From the NCBI RefSeq assembly GCF_004114535.1, contig NZ_LBJC01000031.1, forward strand, positions 203,851-267,850: DNA of 64,000 nt. The letters are read 5' to 3'. Shown in pieces: positions 8,679 to 17,514 of the stretch (its first letter is position 1; every line of letters begins with the position of its first letter). The notes beneath the pieces are model-generated. The model worked only from the letters and a program-made list of their open reading frames with translations, was not told the origin of the DNA and made no database searches. A program made the translations under genes and the position numbers. This DNA comes from Bradyrhizobium nanningense. GTDB lineage: Bacteria > Pseudomonadota > Alphaproteobacteria > Rhizobiales > Xanthobacteraceae.

Positions 8679-10901
8679 TCATCGACCCAGGAAGAAGGTT
8701 CCGAACGAGGCCACGCTGGACCAGTAGCTCTCACCGGTCACATTCTGGATGTTTGCGCGGAAGACCGTCTTCCTGCCGTTGATCGCCGTGGTGTAACGGG
8801 CGCCGAGATCGAGCCGTGTCCAATCAGGGATCGGCTGCTTGTTCGCGGTGTCGATGAACTGCCTGCCGGTGTAGATGACGGCTCCATTCAAAGTAAGATC
8901 TCTCATCCACGGCAGGTCCCACTCCACGCCAATATTGGCCTGGATGCTCGGAACGCCGATTGGCGTGTTGCCCACATTGGCCGCAACGGCCGTCTTCGTC
9001 AGGGTGCCATCCAGCAGCGAAACGCCTCCGAGAACACGAACATCCGGCATGAGCTCGCCGTAGACGTTGAGCTCGAGCCCGCGGACTTGTTGTTCGGCTG
9101 TCGCCGCGAAACGCCCGGCGGACAGTTCGCCGCTCGCCTTCGATATCTCGAAGGCGCTGAAGGTGGTCGCGATCCGGCCGAAGTCCACCTTGATGCCGGC
9201 CTCGTACTGCTTGGCGACGTAGGGTTGCAGCACTTCGCCGAAATTGGACGCGTTCTGAGGAGCAACGTCGCCCCTCGCGAGACCTTCGACGTAGTTCGCG
9301 TAAAGAGAGACATTGTCCAGAGGCCGGACGACGAGGCCGACCACCGGGGTGACCGCGCTCTTGTCATAGGACGACGTCAGCGTCCCGACATTGGACAGGT
9401 AGTTGTTCGCCTCGATGCCCTGGCGCCGGACACCCAAAGTCAACAGCGCCCGCTCGTCGAGCACGGACAAGGTGTCGGCGATCGAGAGCCCCGTGAGTTC
9501 GCTGTCCGAGAGCCGCGGGCGATCGCTGATCTCGTTGGCGAACTGGGTCGGCGCAACGGTCGGATCGTAGATGTTCGACCCGACCAGGCTGCCATTGGTC
9601 AGCCGCCGGTACAGAGCGTCATGATAGACCGAGGCCTGGAAGGCGACGGCGTGATGGACGAAGCCGGTATCGAAGCGAGCGCGAAGGCCGCCATCATAGG
9701 TGGTTCGATCGATGCTGAGTCCGAAGAACTGGGGCGTCGAGGTGGTGTCGCCGCGCGTGTTGACGATCGTCGGAAGACCGAAGAACGGCTCGACATTGGT
9801 CCTGGAGCCGCCGACATCCGCAAACAGCGTGACCTGATCGCTGACATCGTATTCGGTCCGCAGCAAGGCGGATTGGTCGTTGATGCGCGACCATTCCCAG
9901 GGCTGGGTCACGTTCAGCCGGCCGTCCGGCGCCTTTGGCACCTGCAGGCCGGGAGCCATCAGAAAGGGACGCGACGGAGCATCGAACCGGTCGGTCTGCG
10001 CGATCAGATAGAGCCAGGACCTGAACCGTTCCCCCCGATAGTCGAGAGCCAGCGATCCGACACCCGTCGTCTCGGATTGACGATCGATGGGCGTGTCGCC
10101 GTCGCGGAGGCTCCCGCTGGCCCGTACACCCCATTCCTTGCCGTCGCCGTAGCGCCGCGCAACGTCCCAGTGACCGCCAAAGCGTGCAGCCGAACCGTAG
10201 CTTGCGGTCAGGCGGGTCAGGTCCTCCTCCGCACGTTTGGGCACGACGTTGATGACCCCGCCGACGCCGCCATTGGGCGCCATGCCGGAGAGCGCGGCTG
10301 AGGGACCTTTGAGCACCTCGATGCGCTCGACGTAGTCCGTGAAGATGCGATATGTCGGCGCTATTCCATAAAGGCCCTCGAAGGCGAATTCACCGTTGTT
10401 GCCTTCGTTGATCGGAAATCCACGAATGTTGAAGGAGTCCACCACGCCGCCCGTCGGGTGGGAACTTCGCACCGATGGATCGAGGATCAAGGCGTCCGCA
10501 CCCGTTGCCGCCTGTTGATCCCGAATGAACTTTTCCGTGTAGCTCGTCACGTTGAACGGCGACTTCATCGTGCTGGTATTTCCGAGTAGTCCCAGCCGCG
10601 CGCCTTGCGCGACCTGACCGCCGGCAAAGGTGGGAACGACACTCGGTTGCGATTGCACGGTGACGGTTGGGGCCTGCGGGGCGCGCCGCGGCGTCGATCG
10701 GGCCCGGGCGTCGTTTCGCCTGGGTGGCGCACGGCGGGCCGACTGTTTGGCCGGCGCTTCGACAGTCACCGGTGGAAGGGAGTTGCCGCCTTGCGGTGCT
10801 TGAGATCGAGCAGGCGATCCGAACCACGCCAGCAACGCCACACCACCTACCAGCGCCGCAGCAAAGCGAGCCACCGCACCAACCCCACCCGTACGTCGCA
10901 T
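8679..10901 (-). CDS. TonB-dependent siderophore receptor
   Basis: A 740-aa outer-membrane receptor of the FhuA/FpvA ferrisiderophore type. It has a signal peptide (cleavage near GSPARSQA), then a linker rich in Arg and Pro. The plug contains the typical sequences DALILDPSVRSS, FNIRGFP and RIEVLKGPSAALSGMAPNGG, and a large beta-barrel runs to the C-terminus (last residues FFLGR). An in-frame TTG at 10922 would add seven residues; I prefer the ATG at 10901. No clear Fur or Irr box is visible upstream. The substrate cannot be read from the sequence. Proximity to the nickel genes could be incidental, since a possible stem-loop separates it from hupN. Confidence 0.88.
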   Translation of the reverse strand: MRRTGGVGAVARFAAALVGGVALLAWFGSPARSQAPQGGNSLPPVTVEAPAKQSARRAPPRRNDARARSTPRRAPQAPTVTVQSQPSVVPTFAGGQVAQGARLGLLGNTSTMKSPFNVTSYTEKFIRDQQAATGADALILDPSVRSSHPTGGVVDSFNIRGFPINEGNNGEFAFEGLYGIAPTYRIFTDYVERIEVLKGPSAALSGMAPNGGVGGVINVVPKRAEEDLTRLTASYGSAARFGGHWDVARRYGDGKEWGVRASGSLRDGDTPIDRQSETTGVGSLALDYRGERFRSWLYLIAQTDRFDAPSRPFLMAPGLQVPKAPDGRLNVTQPWEWSRINDQSALLRTEYDVSDQVTLFADVGGSRTNVEPFFGLPTIVNTRGDTTSTPQFFGLSIDRTTYDGGLRARFDTGFVHHAVAFQASVYHDALYRRLTNGSLVGSNIYDPTVAPTQFANEISDRPRLSDSELTGLSIADTLSVLDERALLTLGVRRQGIEANNYLSNVGTLTSSYDKSAVTPVVGLVVRPLDNVSLYANYVEGLARGDVAPQNASNFGEVLQPYVAKQYEAGIKVDFGRIATTFSAFEISKASGELSAGRFAATAEQQVRGLELNVYGELMPDVRVLGGVSLLDGTLTKTAVAANVGNTPIGVPSIQANIGVEWDLPWMRDLTLNGAVIYTGRQFIDTANKQPIPDWTRLDLGARYTTAINGRKTVFRANIQNVTGESYWSSVASFGTFFLGR

Positions 10902-11525
10902 TTCAAGGAAGCCCTTCCTCAATGCACGTGGTCGCCGTGAAGCGGCTCACGCGCAGCCAGCGGCGATCACGGATCGAAGATCCCCTCTTCGCATCCGAGC
11001 TCGACGCGCATGGCCCGTCATTCAACTTCTTTGCAGGCTCGCACTTCGCGTTGGTGGCTTTTGTCTTGTCAGCCACATCCGATTGCCAGCAATCTGCATC
11101 GCCTCTTTAGGAAGACGCTCGCGTGACGGCAACGCAAATGCGTGCGCAGCGATTTAGAATGTCTCGATCATCCGCGATGTGGCGCAGCTAAAATCTGGAA
11201 AGATTCCAAAGCGTTTTTCAAACAATTCCAATCAGTGCTGTTGAAATTTGGCAGAGAGAATAGAGAGCGCGATCGTCAAGAATGGTCTCTCTCGCTCTCA
11301 GCCTGAGCGACCTCCTCTGAGGCTGGAGCTCAAGTCCGGCATTCGACGCTTGTCTGCCGTGAATTCGAGTTGGCTTTCGTCTGCATCGCAAGCTCGAATC
11401 CTCATGCGACGTGCGGAGCATGTTGGACGTCTCAACGAACATGGAACCGATGGCTGTGAAGTGGCTCACATCCAAAAGGACAATCCGGATGTATTCGTCG
11501 TGCCGGGTGGAAATGACAGACGGAG
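10902..11525. other. 624-nt stretch without a supported gene
   Basis: This lies between the divergent receptor gene and a small exported-protein gene, so it must hold both promoters. Small open frames on either strand have no ribosome site and poor composition. A 15-nt segment at 11201-11215 matches 14 of 15 bases of the hupS upstream region (943-957). A half-site resembling the Irr box (TTTAGAA, 11153-11159) has no second arm. I see no RNA gene. Confidence 0.6.
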
Positions 11526-11735
11526 ATGCGCGTGAAACGCCTCATGCTCTCGCTCATTGCAGCCCTGGTTCTGGCCGGTGCAGCCAGCACTATACTCAAA
11601 TCGCATGCCCTGCTCCGCTCCGGTCAGAGCGGCATGGCGTCCATTCAGGACATGCAGACAGGTCAAACGGCCCGGCTGCCCGAACAGGACATCCAGGACC
11701 GCTCCGTCTTGTTTGGCAAAGAGCCGGCACCATAA
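11526..11735 (+). CDS. Small exported or membrane-anchored protein, unknown
   Basis: A 69-aa protein with positively charged N-terminus (MRVKRLM), a hydrophobic stretch of about 16 residues (LSLIAALVLAGAAS), then a polar tail; it looks like a signal peptide or single anchor. The GTG at 11532 has CGGAG six nucleotides upstream and is an equally good start, which would give MKRLM. It converges on the formate dehydrogenase gamma gene, with 25 nt between the stops. No family recognised. Confidence 0.55.
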   Translation: MRVKRLMLSLIAALVLAGAASTILKSHALLRSGQSGMASIQDMQTGQTARLPEQDIQDRSVLFGKEPAP

Positions 11736-11760
11736 GGCCGGCCGCTTCAGGCTGCGCGTC

Positions 11761-12762
11761 CTACTCCGCCGCGGCGGTTGCAGGCTGCGGTTGTCCGTCG
11801 TTCGGCCCGGTTCGCGCGTTCTGCTCGTCGAGCCAGAGCCTGTGGTGCTCGCGAGCCCAGTTGACGTCGACCTCGCCCGAGCCCATGGCCTCGAACGCAC
11901 CTTCCATCCCGATGGTGCCGATATAGATGTGCGCGATCATCGCCGCAACAAACAGGACCGCCACGATCGAGTGGACGATCTGGGCCATTTGCATGCCCTC
12001 GATTCCCGTCCCGTAGAACGGGAACATCAGCGCATAGCCACTCGTCGCGACCAGCCCGCCGCCGATCACGACGATCCAGTAGATCATCTTCTGGCCGCCG
12101 TTGAAGCGATAGGCCGGCGGATGGTCATGCCCGATCAAGCCCCCGCCGCGCTTCGCCCACTCGACATCCACCTTGTTCGGGATATTGCCACCGATCCACA
12201 TCAGGAAAATCAGAATGACACCGAGAGTGAACGGGAAGCTCAGATAATTGTGGGCAAACTTCGCCCATTGCGACCATTCCGAGAAAGCCTCGAAGCCGAT
12301 CAGCGGCAACAGCAACGGCCGGCCAAACGTGATGTTCAGCCCGGAAATCGCCAGGACGATGAAGCAGGTTGCCGTCAGCCAGTGCACGAAACGCTCAAAC
12401 GCGTTGAAGCGCACGATGGTGCGCCCCGACCGTCCGGCTTCAAGACGCACCATCCCGACGGTCAGATAGAAGATCACGATGGCCGCAATCATGCCGAGGA
12501 TGGCAATGCCACCGATCCAACGCAGCGTCACGTTGCGGAATTCCCGCCACTCACGGCCCTGCGGCTGCTCGAGAACGCCGGAACGTTGATCGGGAATGCT
12601 GACGCGTCCCTGAATCCGGTTGAACTCCTGCAGAAGCTGCTGCTCCTTGACCGAGCTTGCCGTCGGATTGACCTGTTGTGCGCTCGCGGGCACCGCCACG
12701 ACCAAGAGAAGCAGCGCGAAGGCGCCCAGCGCCAGACGAATGAACCTTCCAAACGACGCCAT
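11761..12762 (-). CDS. fdhC: Formate dehydrogenase gamma subunit (cytochrome b)
   Basis: Membrane cytochrome b556-type subunit that passes electrons from the FdhAB head to quinone; 333 aa. It starts with a cleavable-looking leader (to about residue 25, PASAQQ). A TM helix follows near residues 80-105, then the di-heme four-helix core beginning at FNAFERFVHWLTA with conserved His residues, and the family sequence LMWIGGNIPNKVDVEW. The extra N-terminal region is typical of the longer FdoI-like proteins. The start at 12762 has GGGGAGGA upstream; in-frame codons further upstream are not needed. It is the last gene of the fdh operon, 40 nt after fdhB. Confidence 0.93.
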   Translation of the reverse strand: MASFGRFIRLALGAFALLLLVVAVPASAQQVNPTASSVKEQQLLQEFNRIQGRVSIPDQRSGVLEQPQGREWREFRNVTLRWIGGIAILGMIAAIVIFYLTVGMVRLEAGRSGRTIVRFNAFERFVHWLTATCFIVLAISGLNITFGRPLLLPLIGFEAFSEWSQWAKFAHNYLSFPFTLGVILIFLMWIGGNIPNKVDVEWAKRGGGLIGHDHPPAYRFNGGQKMIYWIVVIGGGLVATSGYALMFPFYGTGIEGMQMAQIVHSIVAVLFVAAMIAHIYIGTIGMEGAFEAMGSGEVDVNWAREHHRLWLDEQNARTGPNDGQPQPATAAAE

Positions 12763-12802
12763 GACGTCCTCCCCGGTATTGCGCGCCCTTCGACTGCCCA
12801 TG

Positions 12803-13399
12803 TCAGGACTCGATTGTCTCGCGATATGCGGTCTTCCAGCCCCATGCGCCCGAGCCATAGCCGCGCTTCATGACGCGCTCCTTGTAGATCTGCGCGATGA
12901 TCTCGCCGTCGCCTGCAAGCAACGACTTGGTCGAGCACATTTCGGCACACAGCGGCAGCTTGCCTTCGGCCAGCCGGTTCGCGCCGTATTTCTCGTATTC
13001 CTCCTTGCTGCCGTCGGCCTCGGGGCCGCCGGCGCAATAGGTGCATTTGTCCATCTTGCCGCGAGAGCCGAAGTTGCCGACCTTCGGATATTGCGGAGCA
13101 CCGAACGGGCAGGCGTAGAAACAATAGCCGCAGCCGATGCAGAGATCCTTGGAATGCAGCACGACGCCGTCGGCGGTGGTGTAGAAGCAGTTCACCGGGC
13201 ACACGGCCGCGCAGGGCGCGTCCGTGCAGTGCATGCAGGCCATCGAGATCGATCGCTCGCCCGGCTTGCCGTCGTTGATGGTGACGACGCGGCGCCGGTT
13301 GATGCCCCATGGCACCTCGTGCTCGTTCTTGCAGGCGGTGACGCAGGCGTTGCACTCGATGCAGCGATCGGCGTCGCAGAGAAATTTCATCCGAGCCAT
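12803..13399 (-). CDS. fdhB: Formate dehydrogenase beta subunit (4Fe-4S ferredoxin type)
   Basis: Electron-transfer subunit with four 4Fe-4S clusters; 198 aa. Cysteine groups are visible in order: CDADRCIECNACVTAC, CMHCTDAPCAAVCP, CIGCGYCFYACP and the CTYC group with its later partner. At 198 aa it lacks the C-terminal transmembrane helix of E. coli FdnH (about 290 aa), so it is the short version that sits between FdhA and FdhC. The start at 13399 has AGGAG nine nucleotides upstream, and the gene lies 11 nt after fdhA. Confidence 0.94.
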   Translation of the reverse strand: MARMKFLCDADRCIECNACVTACKNEHEVPWGINRRRVVTINDGKPGERSISMACMHCTDAPCAAVCPVNCFYTTADGVVLHSKDLCIGCGYCFYACPFGAPQYPKVGNFGSRGKMDKCTYCAGGPEADGSKEEYEKYGANRLAEGKLPLCAEMCSTKSLLAGDGEIIAQIYKERVMKRGYGSGAWGWKTAYRETIES

Positions 13400-13410
13400 C
13401 GTCGTTACTC

Positions 13411-16353
13411 CTAAGCCGCCGCGATTTGGCAGAGAGTGACCTTGGGCTCCTGCATGCCCGTCGCGGGGTCGTATCCGTAGGTCGTGATCGTGTTGGCGCT
13501 TTCGCCGAGCACGATCGGGTCGGTGCCCTTCGGGTAATTGCCGCGAAGATCCTTGCCTGCGAACCAGCCGCCGAAGTGGAATGGCATCCAGGCAACGCCC
13601 TTGCCCACGCGCTCGGTGACGAGCGCTTTCATCTTCGCCCTGGAATTGTTCTCGGCACCGGTGACCCAAACCCAGCCACCGTCCTTGACACCGCGCTCGG
13701 CGGCATCGGCAGGATTGATCTCGATAAACATGTCCTGCTGCAATTCAGCGAGCCACGGGTTGGTTCGGGTCTCCTCGCCGCCGCCCTCATATTCGACCAG
13801 GCGGCCGGACGACAGGATGAGCGGGAACTGTTTTGCAATCCCCTTCTCCACCGCCGCCTTCTGCACGGAGAACCCGATATTGGGCATGCGGAACTGCTTG
13901 GCGTCGGGCAGCGTCGGATATTTGGCGACGAGGTCGACGCGCGGCGTGTAGATCGGCTCGCGGTGAACAGGAATCGGATCCGGCAAGCCGAAGGCATTCA
14001 TGCGTGCCTTGCCGTTGCCGTAAGGCACACAGCCATGGGCCAGCGCCACCCGCTGGATCCCGCCCGACAGGTCGAGCGCCCACGACACCGCGTCCGGATT
14101 GGCCGGATTGACCTTGTTGATCACAGCTATTTCCGCTTCGGTGAGCTCGGTGTCCCAGCCGAGCTTCTTCAGGCTCGCCAGCGTGAACTCCGGGTAGCCG
14201 TCCTGAATTCCCGACCCCAACGAGTACGAGCCGTCCGCCAGCAGGCTCACCTTCCGGGTCGTGCCGTCCGGCAACTTCTCTTCGCGCTCGATGCCGAACC
14301 GCGGCCGGAACGTGCCGCCGCCGTCCATCACGTGCAGATTGGTGTTGTAGAGCAGCGGCGTGCCGGGATGCTTGACCTCCGGTGCCCCCCAGCACGGCCA
14401 GGGCAGACCGTAATAGTCGCCTCCGACCTCGGGATCGTCCTTCGGTGCCCGCATCGATAGCATATCGAACTTGGCCTGGTTCTTCATGTGCGCCTTGAGG
14501 CGCTCGGGCGATTGCCCGCAATAGCCGGTCGACCAGCTGCCGCGGTTCATCTCGCGCAGCACATCCTCCGCTTCAGGAAGATTGTTCTCGACCTTGATTT
14601 TCTTGAACATCTGGTCGGCGAAACCGAGCTTCTTCGCCATCAGGTAGATGACCTCGAGATCATCCTTCGATTCAAAGATTGGCTTCACGATCTGCTCGCC
14701 CCATTGCAGCGAGCGGTTGGAGGCGACGCGGGACCCCTTGCATTCGAATTGGGTGGCGACCGGCAGAATGTAGACGCCATCCTTGCGGCCCGCCTCGACG
14801 GCGAGCGAGGCCCAGGTCGTCGGATGCGGGTCGGCAATGACGAGCAGCTCGAGCGCCTTCAGACCATTGAGGGACTCAGGAATGCGGGTGATGCTGTTGG
14901 AGGCGTGTCCCTGCACGAACACCGCCTTCACATTATCTCTCTGCGCGACCTGATCCTTGGGCAGCGTCACCGCGTCGAACCAACGGGTCAGCGGAATGCC
15001 CGGGGTTTCCATGATCTGCTTGGAGTCGAAGCGGGACTTCAGGAAGTCGTAGTCGACCTCCCAGACCCGCGACCAATGCTTCCAGGCGCCTTCGGCGAGG
15101 CCGTAGTAGAACGGCAGCGTGACGATATCGAGCCCGACATCGGTCGCACCCTGCACGTTGTCATGGCCGCGGAAGATGTTGGCGCCAGCGCCGGCCTTAC
15201 CGACATTGCCGGTCATCAGGAGCGCGATGCAGCTCGCCCGCACATTGGCGGTGCCGACGGTCTTCTGGGTCTGGCCCATGGCCCAGATGAGGGTTGCCGG
15301 CTTCTCGGTGGCGAACATCTTGGCGACGCGCTTGAGCTGCTCGCCGGGAATGCCGGTGACGCGCTCGACTTCTTCCGGAGGCCACTTCTCAACCTCTTTC
15401 TTGATGTCGTCGAAACCGTAGACGCGCTGACGGATGAACTCCTTGTCCTCCCACCCGTTCTGGAGAATGTGCCACATCATGCCGTAGAGCACCGGGATGT
15501 CGGTGCCCGGCCGCATCCGCACATATTCGGTTGCATGCGCGGCCGTGCGCGTCAGGCGCGGGTCGATGACGACAAAGTTGGCCTTTTGCAGCTCCTTGCC
15601 CTCGAGCAGATGTTGCAGCGATACCGGATGCGCTTCGGCCGGATTGCCGCCCAAGACGACCTGTGTCTTCGCATTGCGGATATCATTGTAGCTGTTGGTC
15701 ATCGCGCCGTAGCCCCAGGTATTGGCGACGCCGGTGACGGTAGTCGAATGGCAGATGCGAGCCTGGTGATCGGTGTTGTTGGTCCCCCAGAACGCGCCGA
15801 GCTTGCGGAACAGGTAGGCGCCTTCGTTGGTCATCTTGGCCGAGCCGAGCCAATAGACGGAATCGGGGCCCGACTTCTCGCGTACGGCTTGAAGCTTGTC
15901 GCCGACCTCGTTGATCGCGGTGTCCCAGGACACGCGTGTCCACTGCCCGCCCACGAGCTTCATCGGATAGCGCAGCCTCCGCTCGCTGTGCACGAGTTCG
16001 CGCACCGACGCGCCCTTGGCGCAATGCGAGCCTCGATTGATCGGCGAATCCCAGCTGGGCTCCTGGCCGATCCATACGCCGTTCAAGACTTCGGCAGTCA
16101 CCGTACAGCCAACCGAGCAATGCGTGCAGATGCTCTTGCGGATGGTCGCGCCTTCGGTGAGCGGACCGGCCTTGGCTGCTTCCGCCTTACGCACGCTGCC
16201 GAGCGGCATGGTACCAAGCGCAGCAAGCGCGCCGCCGGCAACACCGGATTTGCGCAGGAAGCTGCGGCGGTCGAGACCGCCGGCCTGTCCCGCAAGAGAC
16301 TCCATGACGGAGCCCCGGCGCAGGGAATGCTGGTATGTTCGCTTGATCAGCAC
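13411..16353 (-). CDS. fdhA: Formate dehydrogenase catalytic alpha subunit (Mo/W-bisMGD, Cys type)
   Basis: Periplasmic catalytic subunit oxidising formate to CO2; 980 aa. A GTG start at 16353 follows GGGAGG. The Tat signal DRRSFLRKSG is near residue 28. A 4Fe-4S cluster is bound by C76, C79, C83 and C111. The metal-ligand residue lies in ARICHSTTV (C201), where E. coli FdnG has selenocysteine, so this is a cysteine enzyme and needs no SelB/SECIS. The following segment GYGAMTNSYNDI matches FDH-N/O enzymes. The C-terminal domain is the usual molybdopterin dinucleotide-binding fold. It lies 2 nt after the small Tat protein gene. fdhD and fdhE are not in the window. Confidence 0.95.
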   Translation of the reverse strand: MLIKRTYQHSLRRGSVMESLAGQAGGLDRRSFLRKSGVAGGALAALGTMPLGSVRKAEAAKAGPLTEGATIRKSICTHCSVGCTVTAEVLNGVWIGQEPSWDSPINRGSHCAKGASVRELVHSERRLRYPMKLVGGQWTRVSWDTAINEVGDKLQAVREKSGPDSVYWLGSAKMTNEGAYLFRKLGAFWGTNNTDHQARICHSTTVTGVANTWGYGAMTNSYNDIRNAKTQVVLGGNPAEAHPVSLQHLLEGKELQKANFVVIDPRLTRTAAHATEYVRMRPGTDIPVLYGMMWHILQNGWEDKEFIRQRVYGFDDIKKEVEKWPPEEVERVTGIPGEQLKRVAKMFATEKPATLIWAMGQTQKTVGTANVRASCIALLMTGNVGKAGAGANIFRGHDNVQGATDVGLDIVTLPFYYGLAEGAWKHWSRVWEVDYDFLKSRFDSKQIMETPGIPLTRWFDAVTLPKDQVAQRDNVKAVFVQGHASNSITRIPESLNGLKALELLVIADPHPTTWASLAVEAGRKDGVYILPVATQFECKGSRVASNRSLQWGEQIVKPIFESKDDLEVIYLMAKKLGFADQMFKKIKVENNLPEAEDVLREMNRGSWSTGYCGQSPERLKAHMKNQAKFDMLSMRAPKDDPEVGGDYYGLPWPCWGAPEVKHPGTPLLYNTNLHVMDGGGTFRPRFGIEREEKLPDGTTRKVSLLADGSYSLGSGIQDGYPEFTLASLKKLGWDTELTEAEIAVINKVNPANPDAVSWALDLSGGIQRVALAHGCVPYGNGKARMNAFGLPDPIPVHREPIYTPRVDLVAKYPTLPDAKQFRMPNIGFSVQKAAVEKGIAKQFPLILSSGRLVEYEGGGEETRTNPWLAELQQDMFIEINPADAAERGVKDGGWVWVTGAENNSRAKMKALVTERVGKGVAWMPFHFGGWFAGKDLRGNYPKGTDPIVLGESANTITTYGYDPATGMQEPKVTLCQIAAA

Positions 16354-16355
16354 GG

Positions 16356-16574
16356 TCAGCCTCCCTTGGCCGGATAACGATTGACGCGGTAATACGTCTT
16401 CACGTGATCGGATTCCTTGTAGCGGGCCTTGCGCTTTTCATCGTTGTTTTCGCTGTCCGCCTGCGCGGACCCGACGAGCGGCGTCGCAAGCGTCGCGCCG
16501 GCGCCGACCGTGCCGATGCCGACCTTGCGAAGGAAGTCGCGGCGTCCGACCTTTGCTTTCGTCTCGTCACTCAT
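16356..16574 (-). CDS. Small Tat-signal protein of the formate dehydrogenase operon
   Basis: A 72-aa protein with a complete twin-arginine motif (RRDFLRK) and hydrophobic stretch, then a charged tail ending in YRVNRYPAKGG. Such short proteins regularly precede fdhA in proteobacterial fdh operons. They are annotated only as formate dehydrogenase region Tat-target proteins, and the role is unknown. The start at 16574 has GGAGAG upstream. It is placed 29 nt after the TorD-fusion gene and 2 nt before fdhA, so it is certainly co-transcribed. Confidence 0.85.
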   Translation of the reverse strand: MSDETKAKVGRRDFLRKVGIGTVGAGATLATPLVGSAQADSENNDEKRKARYKESDHVKTYYRVNRYPAKGG

Positions 16575-16603
16575 CGCATCTCTCCTGGACCAAGGCACCT
16601 CGG

Positions 16604-17380
16604 TCAGTTGGCGAATGTGAATGCTTCCGTCTCGATCTCGATGAAGGTGCGGCCGACCGCGCCGACCGCCCGATAGAAGTGGACGTTGCCGGCACTCTCC
16701 ATGTCGGCGAACAACCGCCCCATCCAAGGTGACACATGCTTTTCGAAGAACGCGTGCTGCGCCTCGGGCGAAGCATTGAAGCTGCCGTCGGCAAGACCCG
16801 ACATGGTCTCGCACAGGATGGCGGCGTGATCCTCAGGTTCGGAATTGTTGGCAATCCGCTCAATGCCGAGGCGCGTCAGATCCGCGCGCAGGCGCGACAA
16901 GGGCCGTTCGTTCAGAAAACCTGTCAGGTAATAGGAGGCGTAGGGCAACAATTCGCCACGGCCCAGCCCGACGAACAGATCGAAATACTGCCGCTCGACT
17001 TGCGCTGCGACCGCGCTCGCGGCGGCATCGGCCAGCGCCGCATGCGCACGCCCGAGCGGCGTCGCGTCACCGGCCAGCGCAGCGAGCCGATCGAGCAGAC
17101 GTTTCGACGGAGGCGCAGACAGCAGTGTCGCCAGCAGCGCGTATTCCTGCGCACGCGCGGCATCGACGGGGTCGACCAGTTCTGCGGGCGTGGCCTGTTC
17201 GTAGAGATCGGGCCGTAAGTCGTTGCGGGGAACACCCGTCGCGGTTTCGACTGCAATCACCCGTTGTGCGGGCACGCGGGTCCAGTTCGAGATGGAGGGC
17301 TGGCTGATGCCGATTTTCCGCGCAAGCTGAGCTATGCCGCCTGCGGCACCGATCGCGCGTTCGAGCCCGTCATCACGCAC
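16604..17380 (-). CDS. TorD-family redox-enzyme chaperone with fused N-terminal HTH domain
   Basis: A 258-aa two-domain protein. Residues about 5-60 (AAGGIAQLARKIGISQPSIS, then VETATGVPRNDLRPDLYE) are a YdaS/Cro-type helix-turn-helix. Residues about 75-250 are an all-helical TorD/DmsD-like chaperone domain (LFVGLGRGELLPYASYYLTG, with the late HxxFFEKHVSPWMGRLF). TorD proteins bind Tat signals of molybdoenzymes and help cofactor loading, so FdhA is the expected client. The GTG start at 17380 follows GGGAGG. A promoter and a 13-bp palindrome lie just upstream, so the protein could also control its own operon. The fusion is seen directly; the regulatory role is inference. Confidence 0.85.
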   Translation of the reverse strand: MRDDGLERAIGAAGGIAQLARKIGISQPSISNWTRVPAQRVIAVETATGVPRNDLRPDLYEQATPAELVDPVDAARAQEYALLATLLSAPPSKRLLDRLAALAGDATPLGRAHAALADAAASAVAAQVERQYFDLFVGLGRGELLPYASYYLTGFLNERPLSRLRADLTRLGIERIANNSEPEDHAAILCETMSGLADGSFNASPEAQHAFFEKHVSPWMGRLFADMESAGNVHFYRAVGAVGRTFIEIETEAFTFAN

Positions 17381-17421
17381 GTGGACCTCCCATCCAAGAG
17401 TCCCGTCTGCTTGATTATTGT

Positions 17422-17434
17422 CTTTGTTTCAAAG
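17422..17434. promoter_or_regulatory. 13-bp palindrome at the start of the fdh transcript
   Basis: CTTTG-TTT-CAAAG is a perfect inverted repeat, located 10-22 nt downstream of the predicted -10 box and 42 nt upstream of the HTH-TorD start codon. A repressor bound here would block the promoter. The fused HTH protein encoded next is a candidate ligand (inference). Confidence 0.45.
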
Positions 17435-17443
17435 CACTAGGGG

Positions 17444-17472
17444 AGCGTAATCCCGGTTCCAGAGCTGGTCAA
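17444..17472 (-). promoter_or_regulatory. Sigma-70-like promoter of the torD-fdhABC operon
   Basis: The minus strand has TTGACC (-35, 17467-17472), a 17-nt spacer and TACGCT (-10, 17444-17449). It sits in the 134-nt gap between the DUF3306 and HTH-TorD genes, the only sizeable break in the operon, so fdh may be expressed separately from the upstream genes. Confidence 0.5.
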
Positions 17473-17514
17473 TTGCCGCCCATAGCCCGGACCTATAGCC
17501 TTTGGTCGTGCTGC

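Noticed and set aside
11153..11159. Possible Irr/ICE box (TTTAGAA) upstream of the siderophore-type receptor
   Set aside because: Only one arm is present; the expected TTCTAAA does not follow at the right distance.
11218..11535. Overlapping small open frames on both strands in the 10.9-11.5 kb gap
   Set aside because: No ribosome sites, low-complexity Ser/Arg composition, no signal peptide or motif.
13411..16353. Selenocysteine formate dehydrogenase
   Set aside because: The ligand position in ARICHS is an ordinary cysteine codon; there is no in-frame TGA.
14488..16377. Plus-strand frame of about 629 codons opposite fdhA
   Set aside because: Antisense shadow; fdhA is certain from its cluster and Cys201 motifs.
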